From Dugong dugon (Eukaryota; Chordata; Mammalia; Sirenia; Dugongidae): DNA of 64,000 nucleotides. The notes under the pieces are model-generated. The model worked only from the letters and a program-made list of their open reading frames with translations, was not told the DNA's origin and did no database searches. Every line of letters begins with the position of its first letter. The first letter of the stretch is position 1. Shown here piece by piece: positions 20,505-31,943 of this stretch. The stretch lies in assembly GCA_030035585.1 (NCBI GenBank), contig CM057469.1:65489501-65553500 (forward strand), in the 5' to 3' direction. The position numbers were made by a program, and so were the translations under genes.

Positions 20505-20877
20505 GAGTAATCAGAAGTGGTGGAGGCAGGGCAGAAGCGGGGGACTGTGTGTCTCTGGTTAGCAAGTGCTCTGTCTCCTGTTGGGAGCTCTGTGAAGTTG
20601 TCTTCCCATACTCCTCATACTGGTCGTTGGTGGCTGTGCTCCAAGACAGCAAATTTGTGCCATGTTAGCTGGCAGGGAAACTCCACTTCGCAGCTCTCCT
20701 CATTCTCTGCTCTCTGTCAGTTTCTTCTTCCATTCTGTCCTTGATCTAATTCTTTATCACTTCTTTTGATGCTTAGGGTTCCAGGATTAATGTTTGTATC
20801 TATATTACTTAGTTTTTTGGGGTCTTTGCTGCAGAGGTTACGGCACAGTGCTTCTGTCTATCATGCCATGGCCCTGC
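20505..20877 (-). promoter_or_regulatory. L1 5' UTR start (promoter end), element 3
   Basis: On the minus strand it reads gacagaagcactgtgccg..., 'gcagcaaagaccccaaaaaac' and 'ctaagcatcaaaagaag'. It lines up with the 5' ends of elements 1 (23313) and 2 (57774): gcagaagcaccacgccg..., agtaaagatccgaaaaac. Internal L1 promoters lie in this part of the 5' UTR. No activity is implied for this copy. Confidence 0.75.
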
Positions 20878-20892
20878 CTTCAGTTTATCCTT

Positions 20893-21000
20893 GACTCACT
20901 CACCTAGAAATATTTTTTGGGCCTATATGAAGTCCAAGGCATTGTGTCAGATGATGAGTATTTACCAAGGAAACAAAGAGACATGGCCCTGTTCTGCGGT
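20893..21000 (-). mobile_element. Probable L2 fragment
   Basis: It has the order cactcacctagaaatat, 'aagtccaaggcattgtgtcag', 'accaaggaaacaaagagac', 'atggccctgttct', which parallels the reverse of an L2 3' end (caaatatttattgagc, ggcactgt, gaacaagac, ccctgccct). It is short and diverged. Confidence 0.45.
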
Positions 21001-21489
21001 CCTGGATTCCCAATTCTGTACCCATGATACAATCTTCCTCTGTCTGTAATCCTGCTCCCCACCCTGGGATACTCTGTAAGGAAAAATTAGTTATTTGTTT
21101 GAACTTGATGGGATGATGTACACATGAATTGGGGCTGATACTCCATGTTTTTCTGCCCATGTGGGTAATTATAGTTTTAGGTCCCAATATCTTCCTGCCT
21201 CCCTGACCCGACTGTAGATCACTGGGTGGGCCTAGAAGAAGCCTAAAATATAACAGGAAAAGATAATATTCTGTATCTGAGAAAAGTCAGAAGGTTTTGA
21301 AATAGCAACTTTAGAGAATGAAGGTAGAAATTAACTGGGACTGATAGTTCAGCTGAGGCTGGAAATATGAACATGTATTGAAGTATTTTTCAGTAGAGTT
21401 TAATTTATTCATCTAAAGCTTTTTGTGGCTTAACACAAATTGGGGACACTTGTGGGGATGGGTAGCAGGGAAAAAAGGAATGAAAAACT
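21001..21489. other. Unique DNA
   Basis: Nothing was recognised. A 95-codon minus-strand frame (20900-21187) overlaps the L2-like piece and looks incidental. Confidence 0.45.
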
Positions 21490-21615
21490 AACAATTATAC
21501 TAAAAAATATTTATTTGATTTAATACACTATCCCCGTGAGGTAGTTGTTACACAGGGAGTAAGTGGTAGCCCTGGGATTAACCTAAATCTATGTTATACC
21601 AAACATATATCTTTT
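21490..21615 (-). mobile_element. MIR fragment
   Basis: It shows 'ctatccccgtgaggtag' followed by 'gggagtaagtggtagccctgggatta', the reverse of the MIR head with a core deletion. Confidence 0.6.
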
Positions 21616-21724
21616 ACGACCCTTTCTATCACTGTAAAATGTGTGAATATGTCTCTGTAAAATGTCACATTCCTGACACAGATTTTCAGATGTTAGAGCT
21701 GTAAAGATATCCATGGTCTTCCAG

Positions 21725-21885
21725 TCCTGTGCCTTTCAAGCTATAATGAGCATTTGAATTATCTGGGGATTTTGCTGCAAATTATGATTCCCTGCTTTCA
21801 GGGTGGGAGCAAAGAGTCTGCATTTCTGACAAGTTCCCTGGTAATACTGATACTGCTGGTCCACACTTTTAAAAGCAAGGCTCTA
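21725..21885. mobile_element. MER5-like hAT (Charlie) fragment
   Basis: Landmarks are 'gagcatttgaattatctggg', 'tgctgcaaattatgattccc', 'gagtctgcatttctgac', and 'tactgctggtccacacttt'. These are the reverse-complement and direct blocks of the common MER5A-type non-autonomous hAT. The element is ancient and inactive. Confidence 0.7.
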
Positions 21886-21887
21886 GC

Positions 21888-22020
21888 CTATTCCACGGGA
21901 TTTTACAGATGAGGAAACCAAGACTCAGATAAGATAAATAGACTCCGCGATCGCAAGTTTATTAGTGGCAGAGTCAAGCAGGATCCATGCTCCTTTTACT
22001 ACACTATGCTGTTCTTTTTT
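21888..22020 (-). mobile_element. MIR fragment
   Basis: 'ttttacagatgaggaaacc' and 'attagtggcagagtcaagcagg', in that order, are the reverse of the MIR core and head. Confidence 0.75.
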
Positions 22021-23157
22021 ATATTACATAAAATAAAATATTACTTGAGATTACAAAACACATCAAAAACATCTATTTGATCTGTGTTTGTCTTTGGTAA
22101 TAAATAAAAAGCTAGGAAAAAATTGATTTAATGACAAAGTTTCCTGCCTTATATTTCTCAGAAAGAATAAAAAATGTTAGTTGTAATAAACAATTTGGAT
22201 ACACATCTTGTGGACAATGTGTTTATTATGTATTGAACATGCAGACTAAAATTTCTGTTAAGTATATAATTTATGACAGAACTTGTAAACAAATTGCACT
22301 TGTTTTATAAAAATGCTTGAATTTTTATATTTTGTTGTTTTTACTTGAGACACTGTTTCACTTCTGAAGGGTTTTTGGCATGTTCTAAATCTTTCTCTCA
22401 ACCATAAAACTTTATATGCTTTAAAAACAAATAATGCCCCAAGTTTCAAGTCCCAGTGTGAGTAATGTTAGAAAATGCAGTAAACCAATATGAATACACA
22501 TAAATAAACAAAGAATTAAATGTAATCATTTCCCAGATTTCACACATGTTGTATATTACAGCATAATAGTTTAATATTTTTCTTGGCCCTCAGGAGTAAT
22601 TTTTTCCCCAAAATTGTGTGTTTCAGAGCTAAGTACAAATACCAGCTGATATCCATAGTAAGGAAATAAAAACTAGAAAAAAATAAATTGTGGGGATTTC
22701 TCAGCTATTATATTTAAATGTTTAAGTGAAGACATTCACCTTAATTATAGTAACCATTACATTAACGTGCTATTTTTAGACTGATATGGTTCCAGATGAT
22801 GCCACAGTTCAGGCAGTCATACAGGGATATACTCAAGGAGAAACTCTTTTTTATGCAAAAACTTAATTAGCTGTATAACCAAAGCTAAACAGAAAGAGAA
22901 CATATTGATATTAGTTATTCTTTCCTTGTTGGAAATATTAATTTTATTTGCCTTTTAGCAGTATCATAATAAGCATCTTAAATATATTTAAACAATATTT
23001 TACCAATATTTTAGTATATGAATTGACCAAAACTGGTTCCTCTCTTTTTACTGTTTTGTAATCATTTTTTGGTTAATCTGCTATTGGTTAAAGTTATGAA
23101 CAGATTTTGAGTTATGGCATATTCCTATTAATTGATCTTGTTGTTCTTTAGAAATTT
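22021..23157. other. Unique AT-rich DNA
   Basis: No gene or repeat was recognised. Short frames here have no coding features. Confidence 0.5.
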
Positions 23158-23169
23158 AATTAAAAAAAA

Positions 23170-23312
23170 AAAAATTGGGCCCGTCAAGGTAGAAATTAAC
23201 AACAGAAGGAGCAAGGAAAAAAAATCAATTACATGGAAACTGAATAATAACCTGCTTACACATCACTGGGTAATAGAAGAAATCAGAGATGGAATCAAAA
23301 AATTCCTAGAGA
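23170..23312 (+). mobile_element. L1 ORF2 segment fused to the 5' end of L1 element 1
   Basis: About 140 bp matches ORF2 of element 1 at 27686-27812 (aaggtagaaattaac, 'catggaaactgaataat', 'gatggaatcaaaaaattcc'). It then joins, in the same orientation, the first base of an L1 5' UTR at about 23313. ORF2 does not resume beyond the far end of element 1, so this is not a simple nested insertion. It fits a template jump to a second L1 RNA at the end of first-strand synthesis. Confidence 0.8.
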
Positions 23313-25578
23313 GGTTCCGGCAAGATAGCGCTCTAGGCAGAAGCACCACGCCGTCCCTCCACAGTAAAGATCCGAAAAACTAAGCCAAACAGAGAATGCA
23401 ACAATCCTAAAACCCTAGAACATCAAATGAAGAGATAAAGCACTCAGCAGAGCACCAAATGGAGTGAGAATACTGAAAGAGAACGGAGAGCGAGGAGAGA
23501 TTCATGCAGCGGTCCCCTACCAACTATCGCAGCGCGAATCTTCCATCTTGGACTCCTATCGGAGACCAGCAAATGGGGGTACAAGAAAGCAGCCTCACGG
23601 AGCGTCCAGTGGGAGACAAAACAGCTGGTAATTTGCGGTGTGCGCTTTCCCACCCCCCACCCCTCTTCACCCCAGCTCGGGCTCCTCTGCTTCCCACGGC
23701 CACAGTCTCTTGACCGGGAAGCGCCAGCTGCCTGGATTCCACACACCCAAGCGGGTGGCACTCTGGGTGCCATTTGTTGGCGGCTAGTGTTACTTTTTTT
23801 TTTCCTGCTTCTTTTGATTTCTCACTTGCCTCTTGCCACCTCCCCCTCCTTCTGCTCGAATGCTTGGCTCCGAGCACCATCTTTGCTTCTTCCTGCAGGG
23901 CTGCGGGGCTGCGGGGCTCCATTCGAGTGTGCAGCTGCTTCCCAGTCTGGGCTGCCACGCTGGTGGGATCCCGGGGCTTTTGTTCATTTGTTCCTCTGCT
24001 TCCCGCAGCCACGGTCTCTTGACCGGGAGGCGCCAGCTGCTTGGATTCCACACACCCAAGTGAGTGGCTCTCTGGGTACCATTTGTTGGCTGCTAGTGTT
24101 GTTTTTTTTTTTTCCTGCTTCTTTTGATTTCTCACTTGCCTCTCGCCACCTCCCCCTCCTTTCACTCAAGTGCCTGACTCTGTGCACCATCTTTGCTTCT
24201 TCCTGAGGGCCTCCAAAGCGCTGGCAATTTGTGATATACACTTTCCCACTCTCCACCCTTCTTCACCCACACTCAGCCTCCTCTGCTTCCCGCGGACACA
24301 GTCTCTTGTCCAGAAACACCAGCCCGCACTGGCTGGCTCTCTGAGTGCCATTTGTTGGCTCCTGGTGTTGCTTTTTTTTTTTTTTTTTCCTGCTTCTTTT
24401 GATTTCTTGCTTGCCTCTCGCTACCCCCACTCCTTTCGCTGGAGTGCCTGGTTACGAGCGCCATCTTTGCTTCTTCCTGAGGGGCTGCGGGGCTCCACTC
24501 AAGTGTGCAGCTGCTTCCCGGTCTGGGCTGCCGCGCTGGTGGGATCTCGGGGCTTTTCTTCATTTTGAATTGTTTGTTGGATTTCTTTTCCTTTTCCCGA
24601 GTTGGGAGCCCTTTCTGGCCAGGCAGAGCAGCATGCCAGGGAGACTCCCCTTCGGCTTCCACAGACGTGCAGAGGGATCCCTGAGGACATTTCTTATTTT
24701 GTAGGGTTTTTTTTTTCCTGTTTTTTTGGGGGGCCTTTCTTGTTCCTTTTTTTTGTTTTGTTTTGTTTTGTTTTGTTTTCCCTCTTTTTCCCTTTTGTCT
24801 TTCATTGTTCAGTTTCACATCTCTCTATATCTTCCTTCTCTTTCTGATCCCTGAATACCAGACGTTGTATGCCTCTGCGCCTTCTGGCCAGGCTGTGCTA
24901 TGACACCTGAGAGTGACTTCCCCAGACCTCATAGCTGCATCGGTGGGATCCCTGGGAACTTTGCGGTTCTTTAACCTTTCTGATTTTTATTTGTTCATTC
25001 TTTTCTTTTCTTCCGCTTCCACCTTCTGTTTTTCTCCATTCCATAGTCTCTCATCTCTCCATTCCAATGGCAAGCTCCCCTAGCATTCTTTTTTGTTTGT
25101 ATGTTTTTTGGCTCCTGTTTCTCTCTCCTCTCTCCCATATCCAGCTTAGCTCCACACATAACCATCTCCCCGCTGCATCCTGCCTACCTGCACCATGCGC
25201 TTGACATCACACCACTAAGCAGTGCAGACACGGCCTACTGGAACCTGCCCTGCACTGATTACCGACCCGCTCTTCTGGCTGTAGTGAGTGCCACAAAGAA
25301 CCTGTCCCAATGTCTCCTCTTCAGCTAGACCTGCCCTGCTGTACCATATCTGAGTGACTGAACCTGCCAGTTGGAGAAGGAGGCAAAAACTATTGCGCAC
25401 ACAGATGAGCAAACAACAAAGAGCATACAGCCTGCCTGCTCAGACATACTCAAATTTTCTTTGTTTTTTAAAAAAAGGGACAAAACAAACCAATCTACAA
25501 TCAATAAATGAGAGAAATATCTACTGAATGCCCCGAAAACAGCAAACAATATCAAAACGTTTACAAAAACAGGACAGG
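23313..25578 (+). promoter_or_regulatory. L1 5' UTR (element 1) with internal repeat units
   Basis: It begins ttccggcaagatagcgctc, matching the start of element 2 at 57774. It is richer in C, G and CpG than the flanks. A roughly 75-bp unit U (23624, 24217), a roughly 210-250-bp unit V (23700, 24009, 24297) and a roughly 70-bp unit W (about 23920, 24485) are repeated as U-V-W-V-U-V-W. The region is non-coding. By analogy with other L1s it held the pol II promoter. Open frames on both strands here reflect the repeats and GC content. Confidence 0.8.
23624..24560 (+). repeat. Tandem monomer-like units in L1 5' UTR
   Basis: V copies are recognised by gtctcttgaccgggaagcg (23706), gtctcttgaccgggaggcg (24014) and gtctcttgtccag (24301), and by cctgcttcttttgatttct at about 23803, 24113 and 24389. 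U copies start gctggtaatttg and gctggcaatttg. W copies contain gtgtgcagctgcttccc. Element 2 has only one of each (58085-58440). Confidence 0.85.
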
Positions 25579-26577
25579 ATGGTTCCAGTAGGCATCCAAA
25601 TTAAAACATCAGGTGACTCTCCTGTGGAAGAAAATGCACTAGAAGTACCTGATAGGGAATTCAAATCTCTAATACTCAGAATTCTCTAAGAACTGAGGCA
25701 AAAAGCTGACAAACATGAGAAAAAAATAGACAAATTCATGGAAAATACAGACCAAAAAATTGGAAGAATTCAGGAAGATGATGCAGGAACAAAATGCGAA
25801 AATAAATTCACAACTAGAAGTTATACAAAAAATACAATTAGAAATCCAAAAGATAAACAACAAGATTTCAGAAATGGATGATGTCATAGAAGGGCTGAGA
25901 AGCAGATTTGATACCGTGGAAGACAGGATCAGTGGAACTGAAGACAAACAGTTGGCTACAACTCTGTTTCAGGAAAACTCAGAAAAAAGAACAAAGAAAA
26001 ATGAAGAGACCCTGAGAGTTATGTGGGACACAATTAAAAGCAAAAATTTTCAAGTGATTGGCATTCCAGAACAGGGAGAGTAAACAGAAAACACAGAGAG
26101 GATCATTAAGGAACTGCTGACAGAAAACTCCCCAATATCATGAAAGATGAAAAGCTGGCCATCCAAGAAGCTCAACAAACCCCTTATAGAAGAGACCCCA
26201 AAAGAAAATAACCAAGGCATATCATATTCATACAAGCCAAAACCAAAGACAAACAAAGACTCCTAAGAGCAGCTCGTGAAAAACAGGAAGTCACGTACAG
26301 AGGAGAGACAATAAGACTAAGCTCAGATTATTTGGCAGAAACCATGCAGGCAAGAAGGCAGTGGTATGACATATATAAAATCTTGAAAGAAAAAAATTGG
26401 CAGCCAAGAATAATATATCCTGCAAAACTCTCGTTCAAATTTGATGCTGAAATTAAGTCATTTCCAGATAAACAGAAAATAAGGGAATACGTAAAAGTCA
26501 AACCAAACTTACAAGAATTATTAAAGGGAGTTCTTCGATCTGAGGACAAACAGCTTCAGCCCTCAGGCAGGACCTAG
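25579..26577 (+). pseudogene. L1 ORF1 (RNA-binding chaperone), broken
   Basis: The start ATG at 25579 gives MVPVGIQIKTSGDS. Length to the stop is about 333 codon-equivalents, normal for L1 ORF1p, which trimerises and coats L1 RNA. A coiled-coil-rich part (25760-25990; NAKINSQLEVIQKIQLE) is followed by the start of the RRM (NFQVIGIPEQGE, stop at 26083) and a C-terminal domain (26332-26577; RIIYPAKLSF and LLKGVLRSE). An early stop at about 25687 and at least two frameshifts break it. Confidence 0.88.
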
Positions 26578-27002
26578 GATGCAGGATCGTACGAGCCAGA
26601 CACCAATCTAGGAAATGAACTCTTGAGGACTATCCAAAACCAAAAGAAATACAACAGGGAATCAGAGCAGTCAATCAGTAAATGACAACAACATCAAAAC
26701 AATGAAAGAGGGAATAAATGGCATAGGTATAGAACCCTATAATGGAGAGGAAGGCAAGGCGATACCAAGTAAGGGTAGACTGCTTCTAACTTAGAAAGAT
26801 AAGAGTAAAATTCATGGTAACCATAAAGAAAGTTAACAAACCAACTCATAAAAATAAAGACAAAAAACATAAAGTCTCACCAGAAACAAAACCTACAAAA
26901 ACAAAAGAAATGAAAAAAAAAATCCAAAACAAAAGTAACTCAGCACAAGAGAGTAAGAAGAACAAAGAATACTTCAGCACCACAAAAAAAAAGCACTACA
27001 AA
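26578..27002 (+). other. Long L1 inter-ORF spacer
   Basis: These 425 bases of A-rich sequence separate ORF1 and ORF2, far more than the roughly 60 bp of human L1. A frame in the last part (26814 on) is open and in phase with ORF2, so ORF2 could have an N-terminal extension in this copy. I chose the ATG at 27003 because it aligns with the ORF2 start of element 3. Confidence 0.7.
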
Positions 27003-30000
27003 ATGACAGCAACAAAACCACATCTATCAATAATTACACTGAATGTAAATGGAATCAATGCACCCATAAAGAGACGGAAAGTCACAGAATGGATAAGAAA
27101 ACAGGATCCATCAATATGCTGTCTACAGGAGACACACCTGAGAAACAAAGATGTGAATTTATTAAAAGTTAAAGGTTGGAAAAAAATATATCAAGCTAAC
27201 AACTACCAAAAAAGAGCAGGAGTGGCAATTCTAATCTCAGATAAAATAGACTTTAAAACAAAATCTACCATAAAAGACAAAGAAGGACACTATGTAATGA
27301 TTAAGGGGATGATCCATCATGAAGACATAACCATAATAAACATCTACGCACCCAATGACAGGGCTCCAAAATACATAAACTCTAACAACACTGAAAAGGG
27401 AAATTGACAGTTCCACAATAAAAGTAGGAGAATTCAACACACCAATCTCAGTAAAGGACAGAACAACTAAGAAGAAACTCAGCAAAGATACAGAAGACTT
27501 AAAGGGCACAATCAGCCAACTTGACCTCATAGACATATATGGAACACTCCATCCAACTGCGGCAAAGTACACATTCTTTTCCAATGCGTTCTCCAGAATA
27601 GACCACGTCTTAGGCCACGGAGCAATCCTCAACAAGATTCAAAACGTTGAGATAATGCAAAGTATCTTCTCTGACCACAGTGCCATCAAGGTAGAAATTA
27701 ACACTAGAAAGAGCAAGGAAAAAAAATCAACTACATGGAAACTGAATAATACCTTGCTTGCACATCAGTGGGTAATAGAAGAAATCAGAGATGGAATCAA
27801 AAAATTCCTAGAATCAAATGAGAATGAAAACACATCATACCAAAACCTTTGGGACACAGCAAAGGCAGTCCTCAGAGGACAATTTATAGCAATAGATGCA
27901 CATATCAAAAAAGAAGAAAGGGACAAAATCAAAACGTTAACTACAGAACTCAAACAAATAGAAACAGAACAGCAAAAAAAGCCCACAACCACCGGAAGAA
28001 AGGAAATAGTAAAGATCAGAGTAGAAATAAATGAAATAGAGAACAGAAAAACAATAGAAAGAATCAACAAAACCAAAAGTTGGTTCTTTGAAAGAATCAA
28101 CAAAATCGACAAACCACTGGCCAGACTGACAAAAGAAAAACAGGAGAGGACACAAATAACCCAAATAAGAAATGAAATGTGGGACATTACAACAGACCCA
28201 ACCGAAATAAAAAGGATTATAATAGAATATTATGAAAAACTATACTCCAAAAAATTTGAAAACCTAGAGGAAATAGATCAATTTCTAGAAACACACGGCC
28301 TACCCAAACTACAACAAAGTGATGTTAAAATCTGAACAGACCCATAACAAGAGAAGAGATTGCAAAGGTAATAAAAAAAACTCCCAACCAAAAAAAGCCC
28401 TGGCCCAGATGGCTTCACCGGAGAAATCTACAAAACAATTACAGAAGAGCTTGTACCAGTTCCACTCGAGCTATTTCAGAGCATAGAAGAGGAACAACAC
28501 TTCCAAATTCATTTTATGAAGCCAGCATAACGCTGATACCAAAACCAGGCAAAGACATCACAAAAAAAGAAAATTACAGACCAATATCTCTCATGAATAT
28601 AGATGCAAAAATTCTTAACAAAATTCTAGCCAATAGAATTCAGCATCATATCAAAAAAATAATACACCATGACCAAGTAGGATTCATACCAGATATGCAA
28701 GGATGGTTCAACATTAGAAAATCAATCAACGTAATCCACCACATAAATAAAAGGAAAGGAAAGAATCACATGATCATCTCAATTGACACTGAAAAGGCAT
28801 TTGACAAAGTCCAACACCCATTCCTGATAAAAGCTCTCAATAAAATAGGTATAGAAGGGAAATTTCTCAACATAATAAAGGACATCTATGCAAAACAAAC
28901 GGCCAACATCATTCTTAATGGAGAGAGGCTGAAAACATTCCCCTTGAAAACAGGAACAAGACAAGGATGCCCTTTATCACTACTCCTATTGAACATTGTG
29001 CTGGAAGTTCTAGCTAGAGCAATAAAGCAAGAAAAATAAATAAAGGGCATCCAAATTGGTAATGAAGAAGTTAAACTGTCCTTGTTTGCAGATGATATGC
29101 TACTATACATAGAAAACCCTAAATACTCCATGGGAAATCTACTGGAACTAATAGAAAGCTTCAGCAGAGTAGCAGGATACAAGATAAACATTCAAAAATC
29201 AGTTGGATTCCTATACACCAGTCAGGAGAACGATGGAAAGGAAATCAGGAAATCAATACCATTTTCAATAGCCACTAAAAAGATAAAATACTTAGGAATA
29301 AATCTGACCAGGGATGTAAAAGACCTATACAAAGAAAACTATAAAACACTACTGCATGAAACCCAGAGGGATCAACATAAATGGAAAAACATACCATGCT
29401 CATGGATAGGCAGACTAAATATTGTGAAAATGGCAATTCTACCCAAAGCAATTTACAAATACAAAGCAATCCCGATCCAAATACCAGCAACATACTTCAA
29501 AGAGATGGAAAAACTAATCATTAACTTTATATGGAAAGGGAAGAAGCCCCGAATAAGTAAAGCACTACTGAAGAAGAAGAATAAAGTTGGAGGACTCACA
29601 CTACCTGACTTCAGAACCTACTATACAGCTACAGTAGTCAAAACAGCCTGGTACTGGTAAAACGACAGATACATTGACCAATGGAACAAAATTGAGAACC
29701 CAGATGTAAAGCCACCCACCTATTGTTACCTGATCTTCGACAAGGGCCCAAAGTGGAAAAGACAGTCTTTTTAACAAATGGTGCTGGCTAAACTGGATAT
29801 CCATTTGCAAAAAAAGAAACAGGACCCAAACCTCACACCGTATATAAAAACTACTTCAAAATGGATCAAAGACCTGAATATAAATCCTAAAACTATAAAC
29901 TTCATAGAATAAAAAAATAGGACCAACACTTCAGGCCTTAATACATAGCATTAACAGGATACAAACCATAACCATCAATGCACAAAACCCAACAGATAAG

Positions 30001-30800
30001 CGAGATCACTGGGATCTTCTAAAAATCAAACACCTATGCTCTTCAAAAGATTTCACCAAAAGAGTAAAAAGAGAACCTACAGACTGGGAATAATTTTTTG
30101 GACATTACAAGTCAGACAAAGTTCTAATCTCCATCATCTACAAGAAAATCCAACACCTCTACAAGAAAAAGACAAATAATCCTGTTAAAAAATGGGCAAA
30201 GGAAATGAACAGACACTTCACCAAAGAAGACATTCAAATGGCCAACAGACACATGAGGAAATGCTCGCGATCACTAGTCATTAGAGAAATGCAAGTTAAA
30301 ACCACAATGAGATACCATCTCACCCCGGCATTACTGGCACGAATCAAAAACACTGGAAATAAGAAATGCTGGACAGGCTGCGGGGAGATCGGAACTCTTA
30401 TGCACTGCTGGTGGAAATAAAAAATAATACAACCATTTTGCAAAAGGATATGGCGCTTCCTCAGAAAGCTAGAAATAGACATACCATTAGATCCAGCAAT
30501 CCCACTCCTAGGAAATATATCCTAGAGAAATAAGATTCATCACTTGAATAGACATATGCACACCTATGTTCATGGCAGCATTGTTCACAATAACAAAATG
30601 ATGGAAACAACCTAGATGCCCATCAGCAGATGAATGGATAAACAAACTATGCTACATACACGCAATGGAATACTATGCAAGGAGAAAGAACAATGATGAA
30701 TCTGTGAAGCATCTCATAACATGGATGAAACGAGGACAGTATGATGAGTGAAATAAGTCCATCACAAAAGGACAAATATTGTATGAGACCTCTATTGTAA
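27003..30800 (+). pseudogene. L1 ORF2 (endonuclease-reverse transcriptase), element 1, broken
   Basis: The length is 3,798 bp, about 1,266 codons, normal for L1. The endonuclease has LNVNGINAP, CCLQETHL (catalytic Glu) and SDHSAIKVE (the Asp-His pair, 27673 on). The RT has [21 protein letters not shown] and [10 protein letters not shown] at 29082 (the catalytic Asp pair). A C-terminal Cys/Trp segment ([15 protein letters not shown], about 30370-30417) is also present. Breaks include a shift at about 27400, stops at 28335, 29039 and 29658, and an 11-base loss at 29744 relative to element 2. It once nicked DNA and primed reverse transcription; this copy cannot. Confidence 0.92.
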
Positions 30801-31826
30801 AAACCCATGAAAAAGTTCATACATAAAATGTAACAATCTTTGTTGGTTACCAGGGATGGGAGGGGTGGGGGTGGGGGGGTAAATACTAAATAGGCAATAA
30901 ATAAGTGGTATATTGGGTGAAGGGTGAAAGAGTACACAATACAGGGGAAACCAGCACAACTTGTACAAGGAAAAGTCATGGAAGCTCTATAGACACATCC
31001 AAACTCCCTGAGGGACTGAATTGCTGGCTGGAGGGCTGTGGGGACCATGGTGTCAGGGAACATCTAGCTCAATTGGCATAACACAGTTTATAAAGACAAT
31101 GTTCTACATTCTACCTTGGTGAGTAGTGTCTGGGTTCTTAAAAGCCTATGAGCAGCCATCGAAGATACTCCACTAGTCTCATCCCTTCGGGACCAAGGGA
31201 GAATGAAGAGAGCAGGAAACAAGGAAAAGATTAGTCCAAAGGACTAATGGACCACAGCTTCCAAGACCTCCACCAGACTGAGTTCAGTACAGCTAGATGG
31301 TGCCCAGCTACCACCACTGACTGCTCTGACCAGGATCACTACAGAGGGTTCTGGACAGAGCTGGAGAAGGATGTAGAACAAAATTCTAACTTACAAAAAA
31401 AAAGACCATATTTACTGGCCTAAAGGAGACTGGAGAAACCCCAAGAGTATGCCCCCCAGACACCCTTTCAGCTCACTGGTAGTCATTTCTGAGGTTCACC
31501 GTTCATCCAGGGAGTGGACAGCCCCATAAAACCAAATGGGACTAATGAGGCACAGCAGTCCAGGGACAAGGGCCAGGAGGCAGAAGAGGACAGGAAAGCT
31601 GGTGATAGGGAACCCAAGCTTGAGTAAGGATAGTGTTGATGTGTTGTGAGGTTGTTAACCATTGTCATAGGGCAACATGTTTATTGTTAAATGAGAAACT
31701 ATTTTGTTCTGTAAGCCTTCATCTAAAGTAAGAATAGTAGCACAATTGGAAGAGCTTAGTCGATGTCACTGAACTGTGCTTGTAGAAATTTTTGAAATGG
31801 TGTGTTTTGCTATGTATATTTTCACT

Positions 31827-31857
<31 letters not shown>

Positions 31858-31943
31858 GAGAAGGGAGAGGGTTGACATGTTGTGGGGTTGTTAACCAATG
31901 TCATAAAACAATATGTGTACTACTGTTTCATGAGAAAAAAAAA
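30801..31943 (+). other. Long 3' UTR of L1 element 1
   Basis: A G-rich tract (30852-30879, at least five G-runs of 3 or more) follows the ORF2 stop. The family 3' UTR then runs to tail A (ends about 31727). Module M (31728-31830, actgaactgtgcttg ... tatgtatattttcac) and a 28-base A run follow, then a shortened second tail A' (31855-31943). Confidence 0.85.
30849..30880 (+). other. G-quadruplex-prone tract after L1 ORF2
   Basis: Five or more runs of at least three Gs occur within 32 bases (gggatgggaggggtggggg...). Equivalent tracts follow ORF2 in the other L1 copies at 51284-51306, 61690-61710 and 63046-63070, and as a C-rich tract at 16000-16021 on the minus-strand copy. Mammalian L1 3' UTRs are known to hold such a polypurine tract. 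Confidence 0.85.

Larger units (their letters stand above)
14890..20877 (-). mobile_element. L1 element 3: minus strand, internal deletion, 3' transduction
   Basis: The target-site duplication is cttcagtttcatcctt (14874-14889) and cttcagtttatcctt (20878-20892). Minus-strand order is: 5' UTR start (20877 to about 20505), a jump into the end of ORF1 (about 20500-20330), a long inter-ORF region, ORF2 (19846 to about 16072), 3' UTR (to about 15105), an A/TA-rich tail, 145 bp of extra DNA (15047-14903) and a final A-run (14902-14890). Most of the 5' UTR and of ORF1 is missing. ORF2 has many stops and shifts. The element is dead. Confidence 0.9.
23313..31943 (+). mobile_element. L1 element 1: near full-length, plus strand
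   Basis: All parts of an L1 appear in order: 5' UTR (23313-25578), ORF1 (25579-26577), spacer (26578-27002), ORF2 (27003-30800), long 3' UTR (30801-31943). Total length is about 8.6 kb, longer than the 6 kb of human L1 because both UTRs are long. Every frame is interrupted, so it cannot move. No convincing target-site duplication was found: the 5' side is the ORF2 chimera at 23170-23312, and the 3' side ends in an A9 run at 31934-31943. Confidence 0.92.

Noticed and set aside
23640-24206. 188-codon plus-strand frame as a host gene
   Set aside because: It lies wholly in the repeated L1 5' UTR, is low-complexity (Phe/Leu/Ser from T and C runs) and overlaps an antisense frame made by the same repeats.
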